A DNA stretch of 64,000 bases from an uncultured Sphingomonas sp. (GTDB taxonomy: Bacteria; Pseudomonadota; Alphaproteobacteria; Sphingomonadales; Sphingomonadaceae), in NCBI RefSeq assembly GCF_946478955.1, contig NZ_CAMLDL010000004.1, forward strand, positions 106,678 to 170,677. Direction: 5' to 3'. The position numbers and the translations under genes are program-made. This document shows positions 23,260-31,058 of this stretch, in pieces. The notes below the pieces were generated by a model. That model had not been told where the DNA came from, searched no databases, and saw nothing but the letters and a program-made list of their open reading frames with translations. How positions within the stretch are numbered: the first letter of the stretch is position 1; every line of letters begins with the position of its first letter.

Positions 23260-25437
23260 ATGACCATGAAGATGATGTTGCTGGCCGGTGCGGCCGCGCT
23301 GTCGCTTTCCGCATGTGCCACGACCGGTGAAACCGTCGGCAACGCCGCCACCGATGCGGCACCTGGCGCGCCGCCAAGCGCAAGTACGGAGACGCCGGTT
23401 CCCGACAACATCCTTCTGGCCGATTGGACGGGCCCGTATGACGGGGTTCCGCCGTGGGATAAGGTCAAGATATCGGATTTTCCGGAAGCGTTGCAATTTT
23501 CGATCAGCGAATATGTCGCGGAAAATGAAGCGATTGCGAACAATCCGGATACGCCGACGTTCGCCAATACCATTGAAGCAATGCAGAAATCCGGGGAACG
23601 TCTGGACCGGGTGCAGTCCGTCCTCGGCGTATATCAGTCCAACCTGGCAACGCCCGACGTGCAGGCGTTGGTTAAGGAATGGTCTCCCAAGCTGTCGGCG
23701 GCGAGCGACAAGGTCAATTTGAACGACGCGCTCTTCAAGCGAATTGAATATCTTTATGAACGGCGGGGCGATCTTGGCCTGGATGCCAAACAGGATCGGC
23801 TGCTGACCCGCACCTATGAAGGTTTTGTGCGTCGCGGGGCCAAGTTGGACGCGGCAGGCAAGGAGCAGCTGACCCAATATAATCAGGCGCTGGCCAAGGA
23901 TTTCGCCGATTTCAACGCCCACTTGTTGGCCGATGAATCCAAATATACCAGCGCGACTGCTGCCGAAATGGCCGGGGTGCCCCAAGATGTGAAGGATGCC
24001 GCCGCAGCAGCGGCCAAGGCGGCTGGCCTTGCCGCGGGCACCTTTGCCATCGCCAACACACGATCCGCCGTCGAGCCGGTGCTTAGTTTTGGCACCAATC
24101 GCGCCCTGCGCAAGAAGGTGTGGGAAGCCTTCGTCAACCGCGGCGATAATGGCGACGCCAATGACAATAACGCCCTGATCGCGCAGATCGTGAAGCTGCG
24201 CGCCGACCGCGCCCATTTGCTCGGCTATGAAACGCACGCCGACTGGCGGATGCAAGACACGATGGCCAAGGAGCCGGCCAAAGCGATGGACCTGATGATG
24301 CGCGTGTGGAAACCGGCCGTCGCGCGGGTTCATCAGGAAGTCGCCGATATGAAAAAATTTGCGGCGAAGGACGGCGTAAAAACCGTCGAGCCGTGGGATT
24401 ATCGTTTTTACCAGGAGAAGGTCCGCAAGGCGAAGTATGACCTGAGCCAGGACGAGATTAAGCCCTATTTCGAGTTGTCCAACCTGGTGAAGGGCATGTT
24501 CTGGTCGGCCGAAAAGCTGTACGACCTGAAGTTCGCCGAAAACACGGGGAAGGTCCCAGTGTTTCAGGAAGACGTCCGGACGTTCGAAGTAACGAACGCA
24601 AAAACCGGCGCGGTTGTCGGGCTGTTCTACCTTGATACCTATGCGCGCAAGGGTAAGCGGTCAGGCGCATGGGCGACCACCTATCGCAGCCGGGCTGGCC
24701 TCACCAACGACCGCATCGTGTTGGGGTCAAACAACAATAATTTCACCAAGCCAGCGGCGGGCCAACCGGTCCTGATCAGCCTCGACGATGCATCAACCCT
24801 GTGGCACGAATTTGGGCACGCGATCCATTATTTCCTCAGCGACGTTTATTATCCGTCGCTCGGCGGAAGCCCGCGGGATTTTGTCGAATACCCCAGCCAG
24901 GTGAATGAGAATTGGCTGCTGACGCGGCCGGTGCTGGACCAGTTCGCGCGGCACTATAAAACCGGCGCTCCTATGCCTGAGGCGCTTGTGAAGAAGATTG
25001 AAGCGTCGGACAGCTTTAACCAGGGTTTCGCGACGGTCGAATATCTGTCGTCGGCGCTGGTGGATATGAAGCTGCACACCAAGAAAGACGGTGTGGTCGA
25101 CGCGGATGCGTTTGAGCGCGACACGCTGAAAGAATTGGGAATGCCGCGCGAGATGGTGATGCGTCACCGCCTGCCGCAATTTGGGCACCTATTTTCCTCG
25201 GACAGCTATTCGGCGGGCTATTACAGCTATCTGTGGTCGGAAACGATGGACGCGGACACATGGGCGGCGTTCATGGAAACTGGCGATCCCTATAACCGCG
25301 TCATTGCCGATCGTTTCCGCATGATCCTTCTGTCGACGGGCAATGAGACCGATCGTGCCGATGCCTATCGCAATTTCCGTGGGCGTGACCCGGATGTGAA
25401 GGCGCTGCTCAAGCGGCGCGGCTTCCCGGCCAACTGA
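23260..25437 (+). CDS. M3-family metallopeptidase lipoprotein (Dcp/oligopeptidase-like)
   Basis: A 725-residue zinc peptidase. Lipoprotein signal: hydrophobic core then LSACA (Cys about 19), followed by a Thr/Ala/Pro-rich tether. The HEFGH zinc motif is at residues 516-520, with the third ligand in the downstream EYPSQVNENW. The C-terminal YSYLWSETMDADTWAAF and the closing NFRGRDPDVKALLKRRGF are typical of peptidyl-dipeptidase Dcp. A lipid-anchored, periplasm-facing Dcp is common in sphingomonads and xanthomonads. It is separated from the operon upstream by about 100 bases. AGGGAG precedes the ATG. Confidence 0.93.
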   Translation: MTMKMMLLAGAAALSLSACATTGETVGNAATDAAPGAPPSASTETPVPDNILLADWTGPYDGVPPWDKVKISDFPEALQFSISEYVAENEAIANNPDTPTFANTIEAMQKSGERLDRVQSVLGVYQSNLATPDVQALVKEWSPKLSAASDKVNLNDALFKRIEYLYERRGDLGLDAKQDRLLTRTYEGFVRRGAKLDAAGKEQLTQYNQALAKDFADFNAHLLADESKYTSATAAEMAGVPQDVKDAAAAAAKAAGLAAGTFAIANTRSAVEPVLSFGTNRALRKKVWEAFVNRGDNGDANDNNALIAQIVKLRADRAHLLGYETHADWRMQDTMAKEPAKAMDLMMRVWKPAVARVHQEVADMKKFAAKDGVKTVEPWDYRFYQEKVRKAKYDLSQDEIKPYFELSNLVKGMFWSAEKLYDLKFAENTGKVPVFQEDVRTFEVTNAKTGAVVGLFYLDTYARKGKRSGAWATTYRSRAGLTNDRIVLGSNNNNFTKPAAGQPVLISLDDASTLWHEFGHAIHYFLSDVYYPSLGGSPRDFVEYPSQVNENWLLTRPVLDQFARHYKTGAPMPEALVKKIEASDSFNQGFATVEYLSSALVDMKLHTKKDGVVDADAFERDTLKELGMPREMVMRHRLPQFGHLFSSDSYSAGYYSYLWSETMDADTWAAFMETGDPYNRVIADRFRMILLSTGNETDRADAYRNFRGRDPDVKALLKRRGFPAN

Positions 25438-25444
25438 TCCCGCG

Positions 25445-26515
25445 TTACAGCCGGGCGGCCTTGGCTTGCGCCAAGGCCAGCTCGGCCAGCGGTTCCAGCT
25501 TTTCAACCATTGCGGCGGCGTGGGCGCTACTGGCGTTGCCGCGCACGACCCGGCCCTTGATGCCGTGCAAAATGGCGGCAAGGCGGAACATGACGAACAC
25601 CATCAGATAGTCGAGATGGGGCAGGCCGTCACGGCCGGTGCGGCGGCAATAGGCCGCAACATATTCGTCTTCTGATGGAATGCCGAGGTCGGCGATATCC
25701 ATCCCGCCAAGCCCGGTGAAGATGCGGGCGGGCATCCGATACATCGCGAGGTGGTACACAAAGTCAGCCGCCGGATCGCCCAGCGTCGACAATTCCCAAT
25801 CCAGCACCGCCGACACGCGCGGAGCGGTTGGCGCGAAGATCATATTGTCACAGCGGAAGTCGCCATGAACGACGCGAGATTCGCCGCTGTCGGGCGGCAT
25901 ATTGGTTTGCAGCCAGTCGACAAGCGCCGTCATGGCCGGGATGCGGCCGGCGTCGGTGTCGTTCAGATATTGGGTCGACCAACGCTTCACCTGTCGTTCG
26001 ACAAAGCCGCTCGCCTTGCCATAATCGCCAAGACCAGCAGCGACCGGGTCGACATTGTGGAGGGCGGCGATTGTCGCGTTCATCGCGTCAAAGTGCGCGG
26101 CGCGTTCTTCGGGGGTAAGGCCAGGGAAATGCGCCTCCCAGACGATGCGGCCCTCGACCATGTCCATTACGAAGAACGGTGTGCCGATGACGCTTTCATC
26201 TTCGCATAGGCCGTGAATTTTGGGCACCGGGAAACCCTCGCGTCCCAGCGCCGCCATGACTCGTGCTTCGCGGTCAACCGCATGCGCGCCGGGCAGCAGC
26301 TTCCCCGGCGGCTTGCGGCGCAGAACATAGGACCGACCATTCGCAGCGGTCAGTTTGTATGTCGGATTCGACTGACCGCCCTTGAATTGGGTGACGTCGA
26401 GCGGGCCGGTGAATCCGTCGACATTGTCGCGCATCCATTGTTCGAGCGCAGCGACATCAAACTTCAGACGCTCGGCAACATCGCGGGTGCCGGTGTTTGC
26501 TTCGGTGCGGTCCAT
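25445..26515 (-). CDS. APH-family phosphotransferase (ACAD10/11-kinase-like)
   Basis: A 356-residue kinase-fold protein. It has SNPTYKLTAANGRSYVLRRKPPG (nucleotide loop and lysine), the catalytic VVHGDFRCDNMIF (HGDxxxxN) and the metal-binding VLDWELSTLGDPAADF. These are the exact landmarks of the phosphotransferases related to the kinase domain of human ACAD10/ACAD11, thought to act on 4-hydroxy-acyl-CoAs, rather than drug-resistance kinases. ATG 26515 is chosen because the homologous region starts shortly after it and the longer frame would run into the divergent gene. Confidence 0.87.
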   Translation of the reverse strand: MDRTEANTGTRDVAERLKFDVAALEQWMRDNVDGFTGPLDVTQFKGGQSNPTYKLTAANGRSYVLRRKPPGKLLPGAHAVDREARVMAALGREGFPVPKIHGLCEDESVIGTPFFVMDMVEGRIVWEAHFPGLTPEERAAHFDAMNATIAALHNVDPVAAGLGDYGKASGFVERQVKRWSTQYLNDTDAGRIPAMTALVDWLQTNMPPDSGESRVVHGDFRCDNMIFAPTAPRVSAVLDWELSTLGDPAADFVYHLAMYRMPARIFTGLGGMDIADLGIPSEDEYVAAYCRRTGRDGLPHLDYLMVFVMFRLAAILHGIKGRVVRGNASSAHAAAMVEKLEPLAELALAQAKAARL

Positions 26516-26571
26516 TGGCCGAACATGGCGAGGGAGAGGAGCGAAAGCAATTGCCGCGCGTTGCTTGCCCC

Positions 26572-27426
26572 ATGGCAAAGCTGGTTCACCTGTCCGACCT
26601 CCATTTTGGTGCACATGACCCAAGGTTGGTCGCGGCGGTTGAGACGCGCATTGGCGAGACCAAACCCGATCTTGTCGTGATCAGCGGTGATTTCACACAG
26701 AGAGCCCGAACGAGCCAATTCAAGCAAGCCGCATCATTGCTCGCCCGGCTGGAACAGCAGGGCTATGATGTATTGGCCGTTCCCGGGAACCATGACATTC
26801 CGCTCTATGACGTTCTGCGTCGTTTTATGTCGCCGCTGCGCCGGTATCGGCGTTACATCGCCAAGGATATATACCCGTATCGTGATCTCGATGACGCAGA
26901 GGTGCTGGGGATAAACACCGCGCGTTCGCTCACGTTCAAGGATGGCCGGATTAACGAGGAGCAGGTGGCGCATGTGCGCACGATCTTCGGCACCCAACCG
27001 GCCGACAAGGTCCGCATTCTCGTGACCCATCACCCGATGTTCGCATTGCCGGTCGGCGACGGGCCGGAACTCGGCAAGGCGGTCGGCCGGCAGAAAATGG
27101 CGTTGGAAGCAGTATCGGACGCCGGCGTCGATCTATTGCTCGCCGGCCACAACCACCGGGCCTCGACCGGCAATGCGGAAGATATCGTTGCTGGCGCAGG
27201 CCAAGTTCTGGTGGTCCAGGCGGGGACTGCGACGTCGCTCCGCATTCGAGATGAAGAGCAGAGTTTCAATATTATCGACGTATCCGGTCAGGGTGAAGTT
27301 GTGATCACCGTTCAGGCGTGGGCCGGGGACGGATTTTCAAGCCAGAATGCGCAGCGGTTCGTCCGCCGCGAAGGGCTTTGGGAAACAGCGCAGGGCAAGG
27401 TAGTCGAGCAAGTCGCGACCGCTTGA
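26572..27426 (+). CDS. Metallophosphoesterase
   Basis: A 284-residue calcineurin-like phosphoesterase. The di-metal motifs are complete: LSDLHFG (DxH), VVISGDFTQ (GD), VPGNHDIP (GNHD), THHPM and AGHNHRA (GHxH). This subgroup resembles cyclic-nucleotide or small-molecule phosphodiesterases (CpdA-like), but the substrate is undetermined. No signal peptide. The start ATG 26572 places the first motif seven residues in, as expected. It is divergent from the phosphotransferase and 39 bases upstream of nadC on the same strand. Confidence 0.9.
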   Translation: MAKLVHLSDLHFGAHDPRLVAAVETRIGETKPDLVVISGDFTQRARTSQFKQAASLLARLEQQGYDVLAVPGNHDIPLYDVLRRFMSPLRRYRRYIAKDIYPYRDLDDAEVLGINTARSLTFKDGRINEEQVAHVRTIFGTQPADKVRILVTHHPMFALPVGDGPELGKAVGRQKMALEAVSDAGVDLLLAGHNHRASTGNAEDIVAGAGQVLVVQAGTATSLRIRDEEQSFNIIDVSGQGEVVITVQAWAGDGFSSQNAQRFVRREGLWETAQGKVVEQVATA

Positions 27427-27465
27427 GGCTTGTGCGACGATGCCTGTCCTGCCAATTCGCTGGCT

Positions 27466-28317
27466 ATGAGCACCGACATCCCCAATTTCGATCTTGCCGA
27501 CTTCGTGGCCCGCGTGTTTGCGGAAGACCTGGGCACTGGCGGCGATGTGACGTCCAAGGCGACGATTGATGCCAAGGCAGTTTTTACCGCCGAGATGAAC
27601 TGCCGCGAGCCGATTTCGATCGCGGGCATCGATATCGCCGTTGCGTTCTTCCGCGAACTGGACCCCGACGTGGAAATCGAGAAGCTGGTCAATGATGGCG
27701 AGCGGGTTGGCGCGGGGGCGGTGCTGTTGCGCCTGAAGGGCAATGCCCGGGCGATGCTGGCCGCGGAGCGGTCGGCGCTGAATACCCTTCAACATTTGTC
27801 GGGCGTTGCGACGCTGACCAGCCGCTATGTCGATACGATCGACGGTACCGGCGCCATCCTGCTCGATACGCGCAAAACCATTCCTGGCCTAAGGGCGCTG
27901 GAAAAATATGCGGCGCGGATGGGCGGTGCGCATAACCACCGGATGCGGCTCGATGATGGGGTACTGATCAAGGACAATCATGTCGGGGTGGCCGGCGGGG
28001 TCGCGGAAGCGGTGCGCAGGGCCAAGGCGTATGACAGCGGTTTGCAGTTGCAGGTTGAGGTTGATCGCCTGTCGCAGATCGAGCCCGCGCTTGACGCCGG
28101 GGCGCAGCGGCTGCTGCTCGACAATATGAAACCCGATGTGCTGCGCGAGGCGATAGCGTTGGTGGCCGGCCGGGTGCCGCTCGAGGCGTCGGGCGGCGTC
28201 AACCTCGATACTATTCGCGGCATTGCCGAAACGGGCGTAAATTTCATCAGCGTCGGGCGTATCACCCAATCGGCTCCGGCCGTCGACATCGGCCTCGATT
28301 ACGTCCTGGAAAGCTGA
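27466..28317 (+). CDS. nadC: Nicotinate-nucleotide pyrophosphorylase (quinolinate phosphoribosyltransferase)
   Basis: A 283-residue NAD-biosynthesis enzyme converting quinolinate and PRPP to nicotinate mononucleotide. Hallmarks: EDLGTGGDVTSKATID at the start, SALNTLQHLSGVATLT, the catalytic LDTRKTIPGLRALEKYA, GGAHNHRMRLDDGVLIKDNH, and VEASGGVNLDTI-type phosphate loop near the end. Length matches NadC. nadA and nadB are not nearby. Just after the stop, TGAACCTCG/CGAGGTTCA (28315-28340) forms a 9-bp hairpin that includes the stop codon. Confidence 0.96.
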   Translation: MSTDIPNFDLADFVARVFAEDLGTGGDVTSKATIDAKAVFTAEMNCREPISIAGIDIAVAFFRELDPDVEIEKLVNDGERVGAGAVLLRLKGNARAMLAAERSALNTLQHLSGVATLTSRYVDTIDGTGAILLDTRKTIPGLRALEKYAARMGGAHNHRMRLDDGVLIKDNHVGVAGGVAEAVRRAKAYDSGLQLQVEVDRLSQIEPALDAGAQRLLLDNMKPDVLREAIALVAGRVPLEASGGVNLDTIRGIAETGVNFISVGRITQSAPAVDIGLDYVLES

Positions 28318-28340
28318 ACCTCGGCCAACAACGAGGTTCA
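28315..28340 (+). terminator. Hairpin overlapping the nadC stop codon
   Basis: Perfect inverted repeat TGAACCTCG (28315-28323) and CGAGGTTCA (28332-28340) with an eight-base loop. No T-run follows, so it may be an attenuating or RNA-stabilising hairpin rather than a full terminator. Confidence 0.5.
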
Positions 28341-28420
28341 GTCGTGCGTCAGGTGACAAGCGTACATTGACCTTCGACTCTGGCGGGAACCGCCGGACAT
28401 GAGATCGAAGGAGTGAGTTG

Positions 28421-28831
28421 ATGCGTACTGCAATCCTGATGGCCGCTGCTGCCGCTGGCGTCGCGATGGTTCCGGCGACGGCGCAGGCCCAATATTATGG
28501 CGGATATAACGGCGGCTATTATCAGCCGAGTTACAACGGATATGATGGTCAGTCCTACTATGGCGGTCAACGTTACTACGGTGGGCAACGCTACAGCTCG
28601 AACCGCTATTATGATCAGCGTTACTATGGTGATCGCAACTATCGCTATCGCTGCAAGAGCGGCACGACTGGTGCCATTGTCGGCGGCGCAGCGGGTGCGC
28701 TGATCGGCCGTGAGATTGACCGTAGCGGCAATCGCTACAGCTATCGCCGCAACAATGGCACGACCGGCGCGATCATTGGCGGTGTCGTCGGGGCGCTGGC
28801 CGGACGCGAGGTAACCCGCAGTTGCCGCTAG
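28421..28831 (+). CDS. Glycine-zipper 2TM-domain exported protein
   Basis: A 136-residue protein with a signal peptide (to about residue 23, ATAQA), a Tyr/Gly-rich segment (repeats of YYGGQRYYGGQRY and RYYDQRYYGD), and a C-terminal glycine-zipper pair (GTTGAIVGGAAGALIGREID and GTTGAIIGGVVGALAGREV) as in the rickettsial 17-kDa antigen family. Such proteins associate with the outer membrane. GAAGGAG six bases before the ATG sets the start. A good terminator follows. Confidence 0.88.
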   Translation: MRTAILMAAAAAGVAMVPATAQAQYYGGYNGGYYQPSYNGYDGQSYYGGQRYYGGQRYSSNRYYDQRYYGDRNYRYRCKSGTTGAIVGGAAGALIGREIDRSGNRYSYRRNNGTTGAIIGGVVGALAGREVTRSCR

Positions 28832-28855
28832 GCGCGGTCACACCGATAATGAGAA

Positions 28856-28887
28856 GGGGTCGAGGGAAACCTCGGCCCCATTTTTTT
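28856..28887 (+). terminator. Rho-independent terminator of the glycine-zipper gene
   Basis: GGGGTCGAGG (28856-28865), GAAA loop, CCTCGGCCCC (28870-28879), then A and seven T residues. Confidence 0.92.
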
Positions 28888-28942
28888 GACGCATTCCGCA
28901 GCGGAATGGCTATAGGGGGCCAAACGGAGTGTGGAGAGACAA

Positions 28943-30349
28943 TTGTTCAAGGGTTTGAAGCCGATAATCTATGGCGGCCGCGAAGTCTGGCCGTTGGTGG
29001 AAGGCGGCAAGGGCGTAAGCGCGACCAACCACGCGAGCAGCGGCGCCTGGGCCGCCGCCGGCGGTATCGGTACGGTTAGCGCGGTCAACGCCGATAGCTA
29101 TGACCCTGAAGGCCGGATCGTGCCGCAGGTCTATGAAGAAATGACCCGCCGCGGACGTCATGAAGAATTGATCCGCTATGCGATCGACGGCGCCGTCGCG
29201 CAGGTGAAAAAGGCCTATGACATGGCCGGCGGTAATGGCGCCATTAACATCAACGTGCTGTGGGAAATGGGCGGCGCACAGCATGTCCTCCACGGCGTGC
29301 TGGAGCGCACGAAAGGCATGGTCGCCGGCGTCACTTGCGGCGCGGGCATGCCCTACAAGCTTAGCGAAATCGCCGCGCAGTATGGCGTTCAGTATCTGCC
29401 GATCGTCAGTTCCGGCCGCGCTTTCCGCGCCCTGTGGAAGCGCGCCTATTCAAAGGTCGCGCATTTGCTCGGCGCGGTGGTGTATGAAGATCCGTGGCTG
29501 GCGGGCGGCCATAACGGCCTGTCCAATGCCGAAGATCCGCGCGCGCCGCAGGACCCTTACCCGCGCGTGAAGGAGTTGCGCGAGGTCATGCGCGAAGGCG
29601 GCATTTCCGATGATGTGCCGATCGTCATGGCGGGCGGCGTTTGGCGCCTTGATGAGTGGAATGACTGGATCGACAATCCTGAGCTAGGCGCCATCATGTT
29701 CCAGTTCGGCACCCGGCCGCTGCTGACGCAGGAAAGTCCGATTCCGCCGGAATGGAAGGCGCGCCTGATGACGTTGGAGGAAGGCGATGTTTTGCTCCAC
29801 AAATTCTCGCCGACCGGATTCTATTCGTCGGCGGTGCGCAACCCGTTCCTGCGCAACCTCGAGGCGCGCAGCGACCGCCAGATTGCCTTCACCAAGGAAG
29901 CCATTGGCGACCATGAATTTGTGCTCGACGTCGGGGTCGGCAATCGCAAAAATTATTACGTTACCAAAGGCGATCTCAACCACGCCCGCGAATGGTTTGC
30001 GGCCGGGTTTACCGAGGCGATGAAGACGCCGGATGATACGTTGGTCTTCGTCAATCCTGACGAACAGAAGGTCATCCGCAAGGATCAGGCCGATTGCATG
30101 GGCTGCCTGTCACAGTGCAGCTTCTCGTCTTGGGCGGACAACGAAAAAAATTCCACTGGCCGCCTGGCCGACCCGCGCAGCTTCTGCATTCAAAAGACGC
30201 TTCAGGACATCGCGCACGGCGGGGATGTGGAACAGAATCTGATGTTTGCGGGCCATGCGGCGTTCCGCTTCAAACAGGACCCTTTCTATTCGAACGGGTT
30301 TGTTCCGACGGTCAAGCAACTCGTCGACCGCATCCTGACCGGAGCGTAA
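28943..30349 (+). CDS. NAD(P)H-dependent flavoprotein, nitronate monooxygenase family
   Basis: A 468-residue FMN enzyme of the 2-nitropropane dioxygenase/nitronate monooxygenase fold: GAWAAAGGIGTVSAVN, VAGVTCGAGMPYKLSE, and VIMAGGVW-type phosphate loop with FGTRPLLT. It is about 100 residues longer than canonical NMO. The extra C-terminal part contains CMGCLSQCSFSSW plus a further cysteine (SFCIQKTL), i.e. four closely spaced cysteines that could bind metal or an iron-sulphur cluster. GGAGAG lies four bases before TTG 28943, and LFKGLKPI is the expected N-terminus; the GTG at 28931 (four codons earlier) has no usable Shine-Dalgarno spacing. Confidence 0.87.
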   Translation: MFKGLKPIIYGGREVWPLVEGGKGVSATNHASSGAWAAAGGIGTVSAVNADSYDPEGRIVPQVYEEMTRRGRHEELIRYAIDGAVAQVKKAYDMAGGNGAININVLWEMGGAQHVLHGVLERTKGMVAGVTCGAGMPYKLSEIAAQYGVQYLPIVSSGRAFRALWKRAYSKVAHLLGAVVYEDPWLAGGHNGLSNAEDPRAPQDPYPRVKELREVMREGGISDDVPIVMAGGVWRLDEWNDWIDNPELGAIMFQFGTRPLLTQESPIPPEWKARLMTLEEGDVLLHKFSPTGFYSSAVRNPFLRNLEARSDRQIAFTKEAIGDHEFVLDVGVGNRKNYYVTKGDLNHAREWFAAGFTEAMKTPDDTLVFVNPDEQKVIRKDQADCMGCLSQCSFSSWADNEKNSTGRLADPRSFCIQKTLQDIAHGGDVEQNLMFAGHAAFRFKQDPFYSNGFVPTVKQLVDRILTGA

Positions 30350-30828
30350 TGATGAAACGCGCGGTGATCTTTGCCAGCCTGCTGGCCCTGCCGACCACCG
30401 CGAGTGCGCAAGAGGAGCGCAAGCTTCCCTATTGGGCATCCATCGCCAGCGGCGAGGCAATGAGCCGCACCGGACCGGGGCGCAATTATCCCGGCGTCTG
30501 GCTGTACAAACGCCGCGACCTGCCCGTGAAAGTGATTCAGACCTATCAAAGCTGGCGCAAGATAGAGGACCCGGACGGGGAGCAGGGCTGGATGCTCGTC
30601 ACCCTGATGAGCGGCACGCGCACAGGCATGGTCAAACCGGGTGAGCCGCGCGACATTCGGACCAAGGCAGCGGCGAATGCCCCGGTTCGCTATCGCGCGC
30701 AGGCGGGAGTCGTCGGCCGCATCGACCATTGCGACGGACAATGGTGCCATATCCAGCTCGGGCCGCGCGAAGGCTATATTTCGCAATCCGATCTGTACGG
30801 CACAGAATTATCGGAAATTATTGAGTAA
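30349..30828 (+). CDS. Exported SH3-domain protein
   Basis: A 159-residue protein with a signal peptide (MMKRAVIFASLLALPTTASA) and two bacterial SH3 repeats: ASGEAMSRTGPGRNYPGVW to QGWMLVTLMSG, and NAPVRYRAQAGVVGRI to EGYISQSDLYG. Bacterial SH3 domains of this type bind peptidoglycan or partner proteins in the periplasm. The ATG overlaps the TAA stop of the flavoprotein gene (TAATG), so the two are translationally coupled. Confidence 0.88.
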   Translation: MMKRAVIFASLLALPTTASAQEERKLPYWASIASGEAMSRTGPGRNYPGVWLYKRRDLPVKVIQTYQSWRKIEDPDGEQGWMLVTLMSGTRTGMVKPGEPRDIRTKAAANAPVRYRAQAGVVGRIDHCDGQWCHIQLGPREGYISQSDLYGTELSEIIE

Positions 30829-30849
30829 TTTCTGCGGATATTTTCGCAT

Positions 30850-30921
30850 CCGTAAAAATTACGGACCCGAAATTTGCAAAGCTTTGCGTAAGGCAAATAA
30901 CGCAAATATATGATTTGCGTT
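30850..30921. promoter_or_regulatory. AT-rich region with two palindromes upstream of the autotransporter
   Basis: CCGTAA-AAA-TTACGG (30850-30864) and AACGCAAAT-ATATG-ATTTGCGTT (30899-30907 and 30913-30921) are perfect inverted repeats in an AT-rich patch. ATTTGC recurs at 30871 and again near 31011. They lie 50-120 bases upstream of the EcfG promoter and are good candidates for regulator binding sites; the second also resembles a hairpin. Confidence 0.5.
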
Positions 30922-30973
30922 AAGAAGAATGTTGCCCTTGCGGCACAGTTCGGGCACAAATGGGCTGAGCACG

Positions 30974-30998
30974 GGAACACGCGCAGCGATGTTACGTT
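30974..30998 (+). promoter_or_regulatory. EcfG-type promoter of the autotransporter
   Basis: GGAAC (30974-30978), exactly 16 bases, then CGTT (30995-30998). This is a perfect EcfG consensus 60 bases upstream of the ATG at 31059. Confidence 0.72.
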
Positions 30999-31058
30999 CC
31001 GTGGTTACCGAAATTTGCGCTGGGGCTCGATGGCGCTTGTACAGGGAGGCTATCTCAG

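Noticed and set aside
23206..24333. 375-residue minus-strand frame opposite the M3 peptidase gene
   Set aside because: Mirror of a well-supported peptidase gene; no recognisable domain.
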